A stretch of DNA of 7,794 nucleotides from contig CAKPAT010000056.1 of the NCBI GenBank assembly GCA_934133155.1, positions 1 through 7,794 of the forward strand, written 5' to 3'. Below, one piece after another: positions 1 to 6,236 of the stretch. Below the pieces are notes generated by a model. It saw only the letters and a program-made list of their open reading frames with translations. It searched no databases and was not told the DNA's origin. Each line of letters starts with the position of its first letter. The first letter of the stretch is position 1. This DNA comes from an uncultured Bacilli bacterium (GTDB lineage: Bacteria > Bacillota_I > Bacilli_A > RF39 > UBA660). The position numbers and the translations under genes were made by a program.

Positions 1-40
1 GAATTTTGGTGTGATTTTTTGTCAATAATCTTGATAACAT
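1..40 (-). CDS. Possible start of a further gene, cut by the left edge
   Basis: An ATG at 38-40 directly follows the TAA stop of the HPr-like gene at 41-43. The frame stays open to the window edge and gives about 13 residues (MLSRLLTKNHTKI). The tight spacing fits the packed operon and would allow coupled translation. There is no good Shine-Dalgarno sequence: the nearest GGAG is about 14 nt upstream. The product cannot be identified from so few residues, and this could be non-coding. Confidence 0.3.
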   Translation of the reverse strand, partial: MLSRLLTKNHTKI

Positions 41-289
41 TTAATTTTCGTCTACTCCGTAAATATGCAATCTTTGTTTGAAATCTTCACACGTTAATTC
101 ATCCGTGCTATTAATCTCTACATGAAGAGGTTTTGATAAATCTAAGCTAAATACTCCCATAATAGATTTAGCGTCAATAATATATCTTCCGGCAGTAATA
201 TCAATATCCTCTTCAAAGGTTGAACACTCTCTTACAAATTTCATCACATCTTTTGCTGTCTTTAATCGTACCATAATCGTATTTTTCAT
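41..289 (-). CDS. HPr/Crh-like protein without the active-site histidine (copy 1)
   Basis: This 82-residue protein has the fold signature of the PTS phosphocarrier HPr. The diagnostic stretch is DAKSIMGV at residues 39-46, followed by FSLDLSKP; S42 corresponds to HPr Ser46, the site used by HPr kinase/phosphorylase. An ungapped alignment to HPr puts Thr11 where His15 should be, and the GLHARP active-site loop is absent (K13 and D14 stand where Arg17 and Pro18 would be). It therefore cannot carry phosphate from enzyme I in the usual way. Bacillus Crh is a known relative that lacks His15 but keeps Ser46 and works as a CcpA cofactor. I also recall many clostridial chromosomal proteins with the same GRY-x2-DAKSIMG pattern and no histidine. 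The ATG has a strong GAGGTG site. It is a paralogue of the next gene upstream. The family is fairly certain; the function (modulating host carbon control) is inference. Confidence 0.85.
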   Translation of the reverse strand: MKNTIMVRLKTAKDVMKFVRECSTFEEDIDITAGRYIIDAKSIMGVFSLDLSKPLHVEINSTDELTCEDFKQRLHIYGVDEN

Positions 290-294
290 ATATT

Positions 295-300
295 CACCTC
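295..300 (-). promoter_or_regulatory. Ribosome binding site of HPr-like copy 1
   Basis: The minus strand reads GAGGTG five nucleotides before the ATG at 287-289. The site overlaps the TGA stop (299-301) of the upstream HPr-like gene, so ribosomes ending there would be placed to restart on copy 1. It is one of the two clearest Shine-Dalgarno sequences in the window. Confidence 0.7.
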
Positions 301-529
301 ACGCTTTAAATTTCTGCATTTGTTCCACAAAATCGGTTTTATTTCTAAATTTATCAGTTAAAATTTCTACTTTTAATTTCTGGTTACAGCCACAAGATAC
401 AACTCCTAAAATGGATTTAGCATCAATCTGTTGATGACCATAATATAAGTTAATATCATCTCGATAAGACTGACAAATCTTTACAAATTCTTCAGCTTCT
501 AATGCTGTTTTAAACATAATCTCAATCAT
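299..529 (-). CDS. HPr/Crh-like protein without the active-site histidine (copy 2)
   Basis: This 76-residue protein is a diverged paralogue of the downstream gene: residues 5-56 match residues 8-59 of copy 1 at 22 of 52 positions without gaps. The HPr Ser46 region is kept as DAKSILGV (residues 36-43, S39 equivalent to Ser46). The His15 position is Thr8, and Arg17 is replaced by Leu10, so phosphotransfer is not expected. Two unusual cysteines (C46 and C48) follow the Ser46 helix. The ATG overlaps the dUTPase stop as ATGA, with only a weak AGG upstream, which suggests translation coupled to the dUTPase. A later ATG at codon 5 would remove most of the first beta strand and is less likely. The HPr-like fold is well supported; any regulatory role is inference. 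Confidence 0.8.
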   Translation of the reverse strand: MIEIMFKTALEAEEFVKICQSYRDDINLYYGHQQIDAKSILGVVSCGCNQKLKVEILTDKFRNKTDFVEQMQKFKA

Positions 530-1101
530 TTGCCTGAACTCCCTAATGCGCCCATTCCTCTTTCTGATGGAATCGCTTTTAACTCTTCATAAGTGACTTC
601 TTTTGTTTCCATAATTGGTACTTCCACCACAATCGCCTGTGCAATAGCTTTTGTATATGGATAAAGCTTAAACAATTTTCTTACACCAAACTGAGAATCA
701 TCCGAAATCATCCAGTGCGTTGTACCATCTTTGTCTACTAAATATTCACCTTTTAAACGCTCTAAAATTTCCTCCTCTGAAATTTTAGAAATTACAATAG
801 ACAAATTGCTGCAATTGGTTAATGCTACAAACCATTCATTGCGATAACCACTATCAATAATACCTGCACCTTTTTTTAATGCAATACTACCTGTTGAACC
901 TCTTTCCTGCAAAATTACACATTTACTCGGATGAAGTGCTGAGGCGATACCAGTTGAAACTAGTTTTGTTTCACCTGGTTCAATTACCATGTAATCTTCC
1001 TCAAAACAAGCATATACATCATATCCTGCATCTTCCAATCTTTTACTTGGAATAACTGCATCTTCTCTTAATTGTGCTAATAAAAAATCGTTTTCTTTCA
1101 T
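526..1101 (-). CDS. dut: Trimeric-type dUTP diphosphatase
   Basis: The 191-residue product should hydrolyse dUTP to dUMP and pyrophosphate, lowering uracil incorporation and supplying dTMP precursor. All five motifs of the trimeric dUTPase family are visible: I, AGYDVYA (25-31); II, ERGSTGS (66-72); III, GIIDSGYRNEW (80-90) with catalytic Asp83 and Tyr86; IV, around Gln155 (QAIVVEV); and V, ERGMGALGSSGK (180-191). In motif V the usual GFGSTG is ALGSSG, so the uracil-stacking Phe is Leu186; I recall the same ending in other clostridial enzymes. The protein is longer than the usual ~145 residues because of an insert at about 100-150 between motifs III and IV. The ATG is preceded by AAGGAG at 5-nt spacing. 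It lies 12 nt after the helicase fragment, and its stop overlaps the HPr-like start. Confidence 0.93.
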   Translation of the reverse strand: MKENDFLLAQLREDAVIPSKRLEDAGYDVYACFEEDYMVIEPGETKLVSTGIASALHPSKCVILQERGSTGSIALKKGAGIIDSGYRNEWFVALTNCSNLSIVISKISEEEILERLKGEYLVDKDGTTHWMISDDSQFGVRKLFKLYPYTKAIAQAIVVEVPIMETKEVTYEELKAIPSERGMGALGSSGK

Positions 1102-1106
1102 CTGTA

Positions 1107-1112
1107 CTCCTT
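1107..1112 (-). promoter_or_regulatory. Ribosome binding site of the dUTPase
   Basis: AAGGAG lies five nucleotides before the dUTPase ATG at 1099-1101. It sits in the 12-nt gap after the helicase-fragment stop, which fixes the dUTPase start and predicts efficient independent initiation. Confidence 0.7.
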
Positions 1113-1113
1113 C

Positions 1114-1710
1114 TTAAATCGTTAATTTAGGTTTACCACATTCTGATAAAGCTTCTATTAATATTGTCTGTTTCTCGCTAACACCATTTGTATTAATTGC
1201 ATATCTCAATGCGGCAGTTTGTGTTACAACTGTGCAATGTTTACTCGCTCTTGTGATTGCTGTATAAATCATTTCTTTTGTTAATAATATAAAAGCAGAG
1301 TAATCTAATCCAAAAATTACATAAGGAAATTGACTTCCTTGACATTTATGTACTGTACATGCATAACCTAAATAAATACTTGACAGCATTTTTCTTTCTA
1401 TCAAAACTTCTCCAATTCCCACAAAATCAACTACAATCTCAAATTTAGATTTATTAATTTTTGTAATAATTCCAATATTTCCATTGTAAATTGGAGTTAT
1501 ATTTTTCTTTCTTTCATCATCTTCATCTTCAAAACGTTCCCATTGACCGTCATAAAGTTCTGTCTTGTAATGGTTATTTACACACATCACTTTGTCTCCG
1601 ACCCTTAAGACTCCTGTATGGCTCTTATCGTAGAAAATCGTGATTTCATCTTTTTCTGTTTCTTCCGGATTATATAGCTCCTGTACAGCGTTATTTAAGC
1701 TCCTTTGCAA
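1114..1710 (-). CDS. RecD2-like helicase, C-terminal part only
   Basis: The 198 residues match the last part of RecD2/RecD-type superfamily 1 helicases. They start in the helix resembling LNxxLQExxNP, followed by the SH3-like/2B region (LRVGDKVM at 35-42, IYNGNIGII at 74-82), then motif V (VHKCQGSQFP, 119-128 region) and motif VI (YTAITRA, about 149-155) with the putative arginine finger. There is an acidic insert at about 50-70. The N-terminal part of the helicase, with the Walker A and DExx box motifs, is absent from this gene and from its upstream neighbour, so on its own it cannot be an ATPase. The only available start is TTG at 1708-1710, inside the last codons of the upstream gene (20-bp overlap) and without a well-spaced Shine-Dalgarno. 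It could be a remnant, or one half of a split helicase whose partner lies outside the window. The family call is strong; the functional status is unknown. Confidence 0.82.
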   Translation of the reverse strand: MQRSLNNAVQELYNPEETEKDEITIFYDKSHTGVLRVGDKVMCVNNHYKTELYDGQWERFEDEDDERKKNITPIYNGNIGIITKINKSKFEIVVDFVGIGEVLIERKMLSSIYLGYACTVHKCQGSQFPYVIFGLDYSAFILLTKEMIYTAITRASKHCTVVTQTAALRYAINTNGVSEKQTILIEALSECGKPKLTI

Positions 1711-2203
1711 TTCCTTCTGCTTCTTTTAATTCCTGCAAAGCTCTTTTATACGCTTCTTTCTGAATTTCAATAGCCTCTTCCTTTTGTGCCGCTTTTCTTT
1801 TTGCAAGACGTTCCTGGTTTTTAGTTCGTTTTTTAGCTTCTCTTTCTTTAGCTTCTTTTTCAGATTTTATTTTATCTTCTTTTGCTTTCTTTTCTTCTTC
1901 GGCTTTTTTAATCCATTTTTTGAATTTTCCTAAATATCCACTGCCATTCCAAAGGTATTTTAAAATGCAAACCATCATTCCATATTCAGGGTCATATTCA
2001 TCTCCGTCTTTTGCTGAAGCTGTAACTACCTTCCCATCAACAAATGTCATTTTTACTGCCGGAGGATAAAATTCTACTTTTTTAATATCTTCTGGATTAA
2101 AAACCCTTTTTAACTCTATATTTTTATACATGTCCATGCGATTATTAGAGTAAAGAGAACTAGGCGCATCTCCCATCCACATCCATATTTTACCACTATT
2201 CAT
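1691..2203 (-). CDS. Phage protein of unknown function with Lys/Glu-rich helical tail
   Basis: From the ATG at 2201-2203 the product is 170 residues. The first ~100 form a compact domain with the pattern IKKVEFYPPAVKMTFVDGK, then D-x-YDPEYG and a short hydrophobic stretch. I recall a similar small domain (PPAT-x-V-F-DGT ... DTFDPE-x-G) as frequent and uncharacterised in clostridial phages, but I cannot name its function. The last ~70 residues are almost entirely K, E, A, R and Q, which predicts a long charged helix or coiled coil that may mediate oligomerisation or binding. An upstream TTG at 2246-2248 would add 15 basic residues. I prefer the ATG because that extension looks unnatural and a candidate promoter overlaps it, although the ATG's AGAGGA is about 12 nt away. 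The 3' end overlaps the helicase fragment by 20 bp. Confidence 0.75.
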   Translation of the reverse strand: MNSGKIWMWMGDAPSSLYSNNRMDMYKNIELKRVFNPEDIKKVEFYPPAVKMTFVDGKVVTASAKDGDEYDPEYGMMVCILKYLWNGSGYLGKFKKWIKKAEEEKKAKEDKIKSEKEAKEREAKKRTKNQERLAKRKAAQKEEAIEIQKEAYKRALQELKEAEGIAKELK

Positions 2204-2235
2204 TTTAACTACTAGTCCTCTCTTTCTGCTACAAT

Positions 2236-2264
2236 GTATTATGGTCAATATTCCTTACAGTCAA
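2236..2264 (-). promoter_or_regulatory. Candidate sigma-70-type promoter of the accessory block
   Basis: On the minus strand TTGACT (2259-2264) matches the -35 consensus at five of six bases. With a 17-bp spacer it is followed by TAATAC (2236-2241), or with a 15-bp spacer by CATAAT (2238-2243), which matches the -10 consensus at five of six. It lies in the gap after the ERCC4 nuclease gene, where base composition also changes, and would drive the five genes to its left. The sequence GTCAATA occurs twice here at a 16-bp interval (2244-2250 and 2260-2266), which might be an operator. In AT-rich DNA such matches occur by chance. Confidence 0.35.
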
Positions 2265-2279
2265 TAAATAATTATCCAT

Positions 2280-2783
2280 CTATTTTAAAATTTTAGTATC
2301 TAAACAATTTTTACATAATTCATAAATCATTCTACCCATATATTCTCTTTTTACAAAATAAATGTGCATATTATTTCGATTTTGCCAAGTTAATAACGTT
2401 CTAAGAAAAGAAGTGGAATTTAACTTCGCTCTATAATTCTCTAAAAAAATATCCTCTATGCTATCATTTTCTATCAAAATATAATTTTTATTTATATTAA
2501 TCATTCGATTAAATTCTTTAAAAATTCTTTCGTCATCTTTCGTGGCATTTGCAATATTTCCAGCTAATTCACTTACAGAATTTTTTCTTTCGATACACAT
2601 ATCATCCAAAAACCATGTATCAACCAAAAAACCTAATTCCGGACAACTTTCAATTAAAAAACTATAATCACCTGTTTTTAAGGCTTTTGATTTCCATTTA
2701 ATATTATTTTTATCAAACCAATCCGTAATTGAATTATTAGAGTTTTCTCTCGTATCTATTAAAATTACCATCTTAGATAACAA
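2280..2783 (-). CDS. ERCC4/XPF-type nuclease, small phage form
   Basis: This 167-residue protein contains one ERCC4 nuclease domain, known from XPF/Mus81 enzymes that cut flaps and branched DNA. Visible elements are ILIDTREN (D10, R12), LKTGDYSF (D39) and CIERKNSVSEL (E65-R66-K67), the order expected for the GD-xn-ERK-x3-D motif. The last acidic residue of the motif is Ser71, with Glu72 next to it. There is no helicase domain and no obvious HhH tail, as usual for stand-alone phage versions. The start is uncertain: TTG at 2781-2783 or ATG at 2769-2771, neither with a good ribosome binding site. Upstream, the same frame stays open and encodes NRYTEKQYKELLSK, which resembles the normal N-terminus of this phage family, but no start codon is in frame; one extra A next to an ATG at 2824-2826 seems to be responsible. 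The catalytic domain is complete. Confidence 0.85.
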   Translation of the reverse strand: MLSKMVILIDTRENSNNSITDWFDKNNIKWKSKALKTGDYSFLIESCPELGFLVDTWFLDDMCIERKNSVSELAGNIANATKDDERIFKEFNRMININKNYILIENDSIEDIFLENYRAKLNSTSFLRTLLTWQNRNNMHIYFVKREYMGRMIYELCKNCLDTKILK

Positions 2784-2787
2784 TTCT

Positions 2788-2826
2788 TTATATTGTTTTT
2801 CTGTATAACGATTCTTTATTTTTCAT
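2788..2826 (-). other. Probable frameshifted 5' end of the ERCC4 nuclease gene
   Basis: An ATG at 2824-2826 with AGAGAG just upstream opens a 12-codon frame (MKNKESLYRKTI) ending in TAA. The ATG is followed by a run of five A (T5 at 2819-2823 on the plus strand). Removing one A joins this ATG to the nuclease frame, giving MKIKNRYTEKQYKE in front of the current first residue and a 181-residue protein. This looks like a one-base insertion, a sequencing or assembly error in a homopolymer, or less likely a recoding site. The 12-codon peptide itself is probably not functional. Confidence 0.55.
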
Positions 2827-2837
2827 CAACTCTCTTT

Positions 2838-5800
2838 TTAAATTATTAAGTATTTCTTCTTTTGTTTTTCTTCAATGCATTCTATCTTTTTTACATAATC
2901 TTCTATCCAAAAAACTTCCGTTCCATTTATTTCCATATATTTCCCATCTACGCACTTTACATTTTTCTTTTTATTAAATTTCGTCATAAAAATCACTTCT
3001 CCTGGGTTAATTGGATTTTTATTATAATTTGCTTTTTTTATTTTAAAAACCATCCGAACATTTTTGGTAATTGTAACTGTATAAATTCTTGGGGAATATC
3101 TCGTATTAACATCCGAAATAAATAAATATCTTGACAAAGATTTAAATTTAGATTTTGGTTCACCAAAAACTTCTAACTCATATTTTAGCTTTTCAATTTC
3201 TGGTAATTCCTGATTAATATGTAATTTTTCATATTCATGAAGTAATGGGATTCTTTTTGTCTTTGTTTTTTCTGAATGTTTTTTATCATATCTATTTTTG
3301 CCTAATGTTACTTCATCATATATCTCTAATAATTTTTTTATATGACCGAACTCCGAAAAATACCCAACTGATACCAGCATTCTAATTTTTTTACTTAAAA
3401 TCTCATTATCTATCATATAAATTAAAAGGCTAACAAAATCTTCAAAAAACATATCTTTTATTTCATACATTTTTTGAGCAATATCATCTCCAAAACCTTT
3501 TATAGATTTTAAAGTTCCAGAAAGTTCATTTTTACCTTCTATAATTGAAAATTCTCTATTATCTTGACGAAATTTCAATGGAGCAACAATAATTCCAAAT
3601 GCTGTTTTCATCTCTGATATTGCATTTGACATTTTGTCTTTATCACCTTTTTCATTCATTATATTTAAATAAACTTTATAAAAATTCAATGGATAATAGG
3701 CTTTCAAATAAGCACCATATAAACTATCTAATGCTACACAATATGCATGGGAAGCATTAAATCCGTATTTCGCAGAATTTTCAATGATTGTCCATACTTT
3801 TTCAGATAGTTTTAATGACTCCTCTTCTGTTTTATGCTCTGTTTCTTTTATTTTTCTAGTAAAATTGGGGAGAAAAATTTCTTTATACTTCATAATTTTT
3901 GCTTTTCGCTTTTTACTAATACATTTAATTACAGTATAGCAATCTCCAATCGAAATACATGCATAATTAAGAGTTGCCATAATCATTTCTTGATATAAAA
4001 TAAAAGAAGACGTCATTTCTGGAGTTTGAATAATATTATCAAACGCAGGAATACCATAATCAAAATGTTCTCTATTCATGAAAATTTTAAACATTGATTT
4101 GAAAGCTGGTCTTATAGCTGCAATAAAAGCTGTAAGTTCTGTAATATTCTCAGCTGCATAATTCATCATTTTATGCCTTGAACCTTGTTGCTCTACTTGA
4201 TTAATCCCTATCGTATATCCATTTTTGTAAATATCCATTACTTTATGATTATATTCACTTTTTTCTAATAATGACATCACATCATCTTCTGGAACGCCGG
4301 CGTCTTTATATGTAAGCTTTATAAGTTTTACTACATTTACTTTAAGTAAATCATTTTTTAAAAAATGGTACTGTTCTGCCCAAAGTCCATCCATGAGACA
4401 ACATAAAGTTAATTTTTTTCCTTGATTAGACCTCATCATAACAAGACCAATTTCTTTTCTAATATTACCATCATAAACTAGATACGCACACGGGTGAGGA
4501 GACCATGATGATATAATTCCTAAATATCTTTCACTATCTTTTAAGATTTGATGATATTTTTCTTCAACATAATCCCATAATTGAATATCATTTTTATCTT
4601 CATCTTCTGCCATATTTAAGTCTTGTTCATATTGTTTTATCTGACCGGTAATTTCATTTGCTATTTCATAAGGCACATCTTTTGCTTTAGCATACATTTT
4701 AAATGCTGAAGATGCTTTATATTTGCCATAAGCAATCATTGGGTAAGAACATTCTTCACCAATTATTTCCTTTTGTGTCCCTGCAAAAATTTCTGGATTC
4801 CCTACATTAAAATCAATATCAGCAAGAGTTCCTGCTTCAAGGATTCTAGCTGCCGACATAAATCTTTCCGGATACATTTTAATTTTAGCTGCAATTCTAT
4901 CTACTTTAGTGAAACCTAAAAGTTTATTCGTAAAAAACGATACAGCAGACCCTCTTCCAGTATTTGTTATCATTCCACCTTTTTTTACAGACTTTTTTAT
5001 TAGTTCATAATTCATTAAAAAATAATCTGCATGTTTTGCTACTATTACAGTATTTATTTCTTTTTCGATTTCTTTTTCATAATGAGTAATTACCATATTA
5101 ATTTTTTCATTATAAGGTATCTTGTAAACCTCATTATCTGAATATGCATAATAGGTATTTGAAAATCCATGTGAAATTAAATATTTGGACAATCTTGCAT
5201 CATCCATATTTCTTAACATTTTTAAAATATTTTCTTTCTCTTTATTCCATAAACTCCAAATTAAATTTTTATATTTTTCATTTCTTTCATTTTGTGTTAA
5301 ACACTTATTTTCCGGCAAAATCGGCATTTTTATATCGGTATTAAAACAAGGGTTATTATATTCTTCTACTGTAAGAAATATATTTGTGCTTTCAAATGCT
5401 TCTTCTATCTCGCTCTCTGTTAAAACGCCCTGTTCTATAAATCTTTGATATGCAGTATCTCCATCGGGGTAATCTAAATACCATCCTTCTTCTTGAGGAT
5501 ATTTTAGACCTTTAGATAAAAGGTAATCATCTCTTTCCCATGCTGTATCTTCATAAATATAATGGCTATCGCATCCCATGATAAGTTTAATATTCTGATT
5601 TTTAGCTATTCTTGAAATTCTTGTATTTAATTTTTTTTGTGATTCTGTGTTATGATACTGAACTTCTAAATAAAAATCATCTCCAAAATGTTGATGCAAT
5701 CCATATACTATTTCTTCTATATCATCATATTGCCAAAATGCGATACAAGCAGAGCAAACAATTACATCGTCTGGTGGAAGACTATATATTAGATCTAAGT

Positions 5801-6236
5801 CAATTCTTGGTTGTCCATAAAATCCTGAAATATTTGCTTCTGATAAAATATCATTTATAGCTTGTCTCCCATTTTCGTTTTTAGCATATATACAAATATG
5901 GCAATTTGTTCCGTCTTTAGATTCTTTTGTCTTTTTATTACCATTTTTATCTATATATGTTTCAGTAATTATTTTTTCTCTGTTTTTTACCCAGTATGCT
6001 TCTACCCCGAATACAAATTTTAAATTATATTTTTTTGCTAATTCATATCCCTCTATATATCTACCTTGATATCCATGTTCCATAGTTGTGATAATGCCAT
6101 GCCCTAATTCTACTGCTCTTTTGGCATAATCTTCATTAAAAACAACACTATCTGATATTCGAGGATTCGTAAAAGTTGAATGTCTATGCTGATTTTGATA
6201 AATTCTAATTTTCTTCACTTCATTCGTTTTCATCAT
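2838..6236 (-). CDS. DNA polymerase III alpha subunit, DnaE-like
   Basis: At 1132 residues this is close to bacterial DnaE length and would be the phage replicative DNA polymerase. The N-terminal PHP domain (about 12-290) keeps H17-x-H19, E53-H54, GVEAYW (77-82), H113, C161/C164, E191 and D223-x-H225, so most metal-ligand positions are filled. The palm shows GRGSAVSFF (428-435) and the catalytic pair D473-x-D475 (LADIDFNV), with the third aspartate probably D629 (LKNDLLKV). Finger and thumb motifs include SPHPCAYLV (579-587), LYQEMIM (747-753) and FNASHAYCVALDSLYGAYLKA (826-846). A helix-hairpin-helix is visible near 905-925, and a possible OB-like region lies near 1035-1118. No PolC-type DEDD exonuclease is inserted in the PHP domain. 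The double ATG has no Shine-Dalgarno and overlaps the upstream nuclease gene by 17 bp, so translation is probably coupled. Confidence 0.93.
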   Translation of the reverse strand: MMKTNEVKKIRIYQNQHRHSTFTNPRISDSVVFNEDYAKRAVELGHGIITTMEHGYQGRYIEGYELAKKYNLKFVFGVEAYWVKNREKIITETYIDKNGNKKTKESKDGTNCHICIYAKNENGRQAINDILSEANISGFYGQPRIDLDLIYSLPPDDVIVCSACIAFWQYDDIEEIVYGLHQHFGDDFYLEVQYHNTESQKKLNTRISRIAKNQNIKLIMGCDSHYIYEDTAWERDDYLLSKGLKYPQEEGWYLDYPDGDTAYQRFIEQGVLTESEIEEAFESTNIFLTVEEYNNPCFNTDIKMPILPENKCLTQNERNEKYKNLIWSLWNKEKENILKMLRNMDDARLSKYLISHGFSNTYYAYSDNEVYKIPYNEKINMVITHYEKEIEKEINTVIVAKHADYFLMNYELIKKSVKKGGMITNTGRGSAVSFFTNKLLGFTKVDRIAAKIKMYPERFMSAARILEAGTLADIDFNVGNPEIFAGTQKEIIGEECSYPMIAYGKYKASSAFKMYAKAKDVPYEIANEITGQIKQYEQDLNMAEDEDKNDIQLWDYVEEKYHQILKDSERYLGIISSWSPHPCAYLVYDGNIRKEIGLVMMRSNQGKKLTLCCLMDGLWAEQYHFLKNDLLKVNVVKLIKLTYKDAGVPEDDVMSLLEKSEYNHKVMDIYKNGYTIGINQVEQQGSRHKMMNYAAENITELTAFIAAIRPAFKSMFKIFMNREHFDYGIPAFDNIIQTPEMTSSFILYQEMIMATLNYACISIGDCYTVIKCISKKRKAKIMKYKEIFLPNFTRKIKETEHKTEEESLKLSEKVWTIIENSAKYGFNASHAYCVALDSLYGAYLKAYYPLNFYKVYLNIMNEKGDKDKMSNAISEMKTAFGIIVAPLKFRQDNREFSIIEGKNELSGTLKSIKGFGDDIAQKMYEIKDMFFEDFVSLLIYMIDNEILSKKIRMLVSVGYFSEFGHIKKLLEIYDEVTLGKNRYDKKHSEKTKTKRIPLLHEYEKLHINQELPEIEKLKYELEVFGEPKSKFKSLSRYLFISDVNTRYSPRIYTVTITKNVRMVFKIKKANYNKNPINPGEVIFMTKFNKKKNVKCVDGKYMEINGTEVFWIEDYVKKIECIEEKQKKKYLII

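Noticed and set aside
10..30. TTGACA -35 box near the left edge
   Set aside because: TTGACA is seen on the minus strand, but the matching -10 would lie outside the window and the box is inside a possible coding start.
1691..1716. Programmed +1 frameshift fusing the unknown protein to the helicase fragment, like the prfB site
   Set aside because: GAG CTT AAA TAA only loosely resembles the prfB arrangement, the slip pairing would be poor, and a fusion of these two domains has no known parallel. It is mentioned only as an alternative in the findings.
2246..2248. TTG start adding 15 residues to the unknown phage protein
   Set aside because: AAGGA is only 3 nt from the TTG, the added residues are basic and unlike the rest of the domain, and the candidate promoter overlaps the TTG, so a transcript from it would begin after this codon.
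2862..3125. Plus-strand open frame of 87 codons
   Set aside because: It is antisense to the polymerase gene and encodes a Phe/Ile/Tyr-rich low-complexity product that is the expected mirror of AT-rich coding DNA; there is no ribosome site or family match.
5144..5860. Three plus-strand open frames of 66 to 87 codons
   Set aside because: All lie inside the polymerase PHP and adjoining region on the opposite strand, two of them overlap each other in different frames, and their products are hydrophobic mirror translations.
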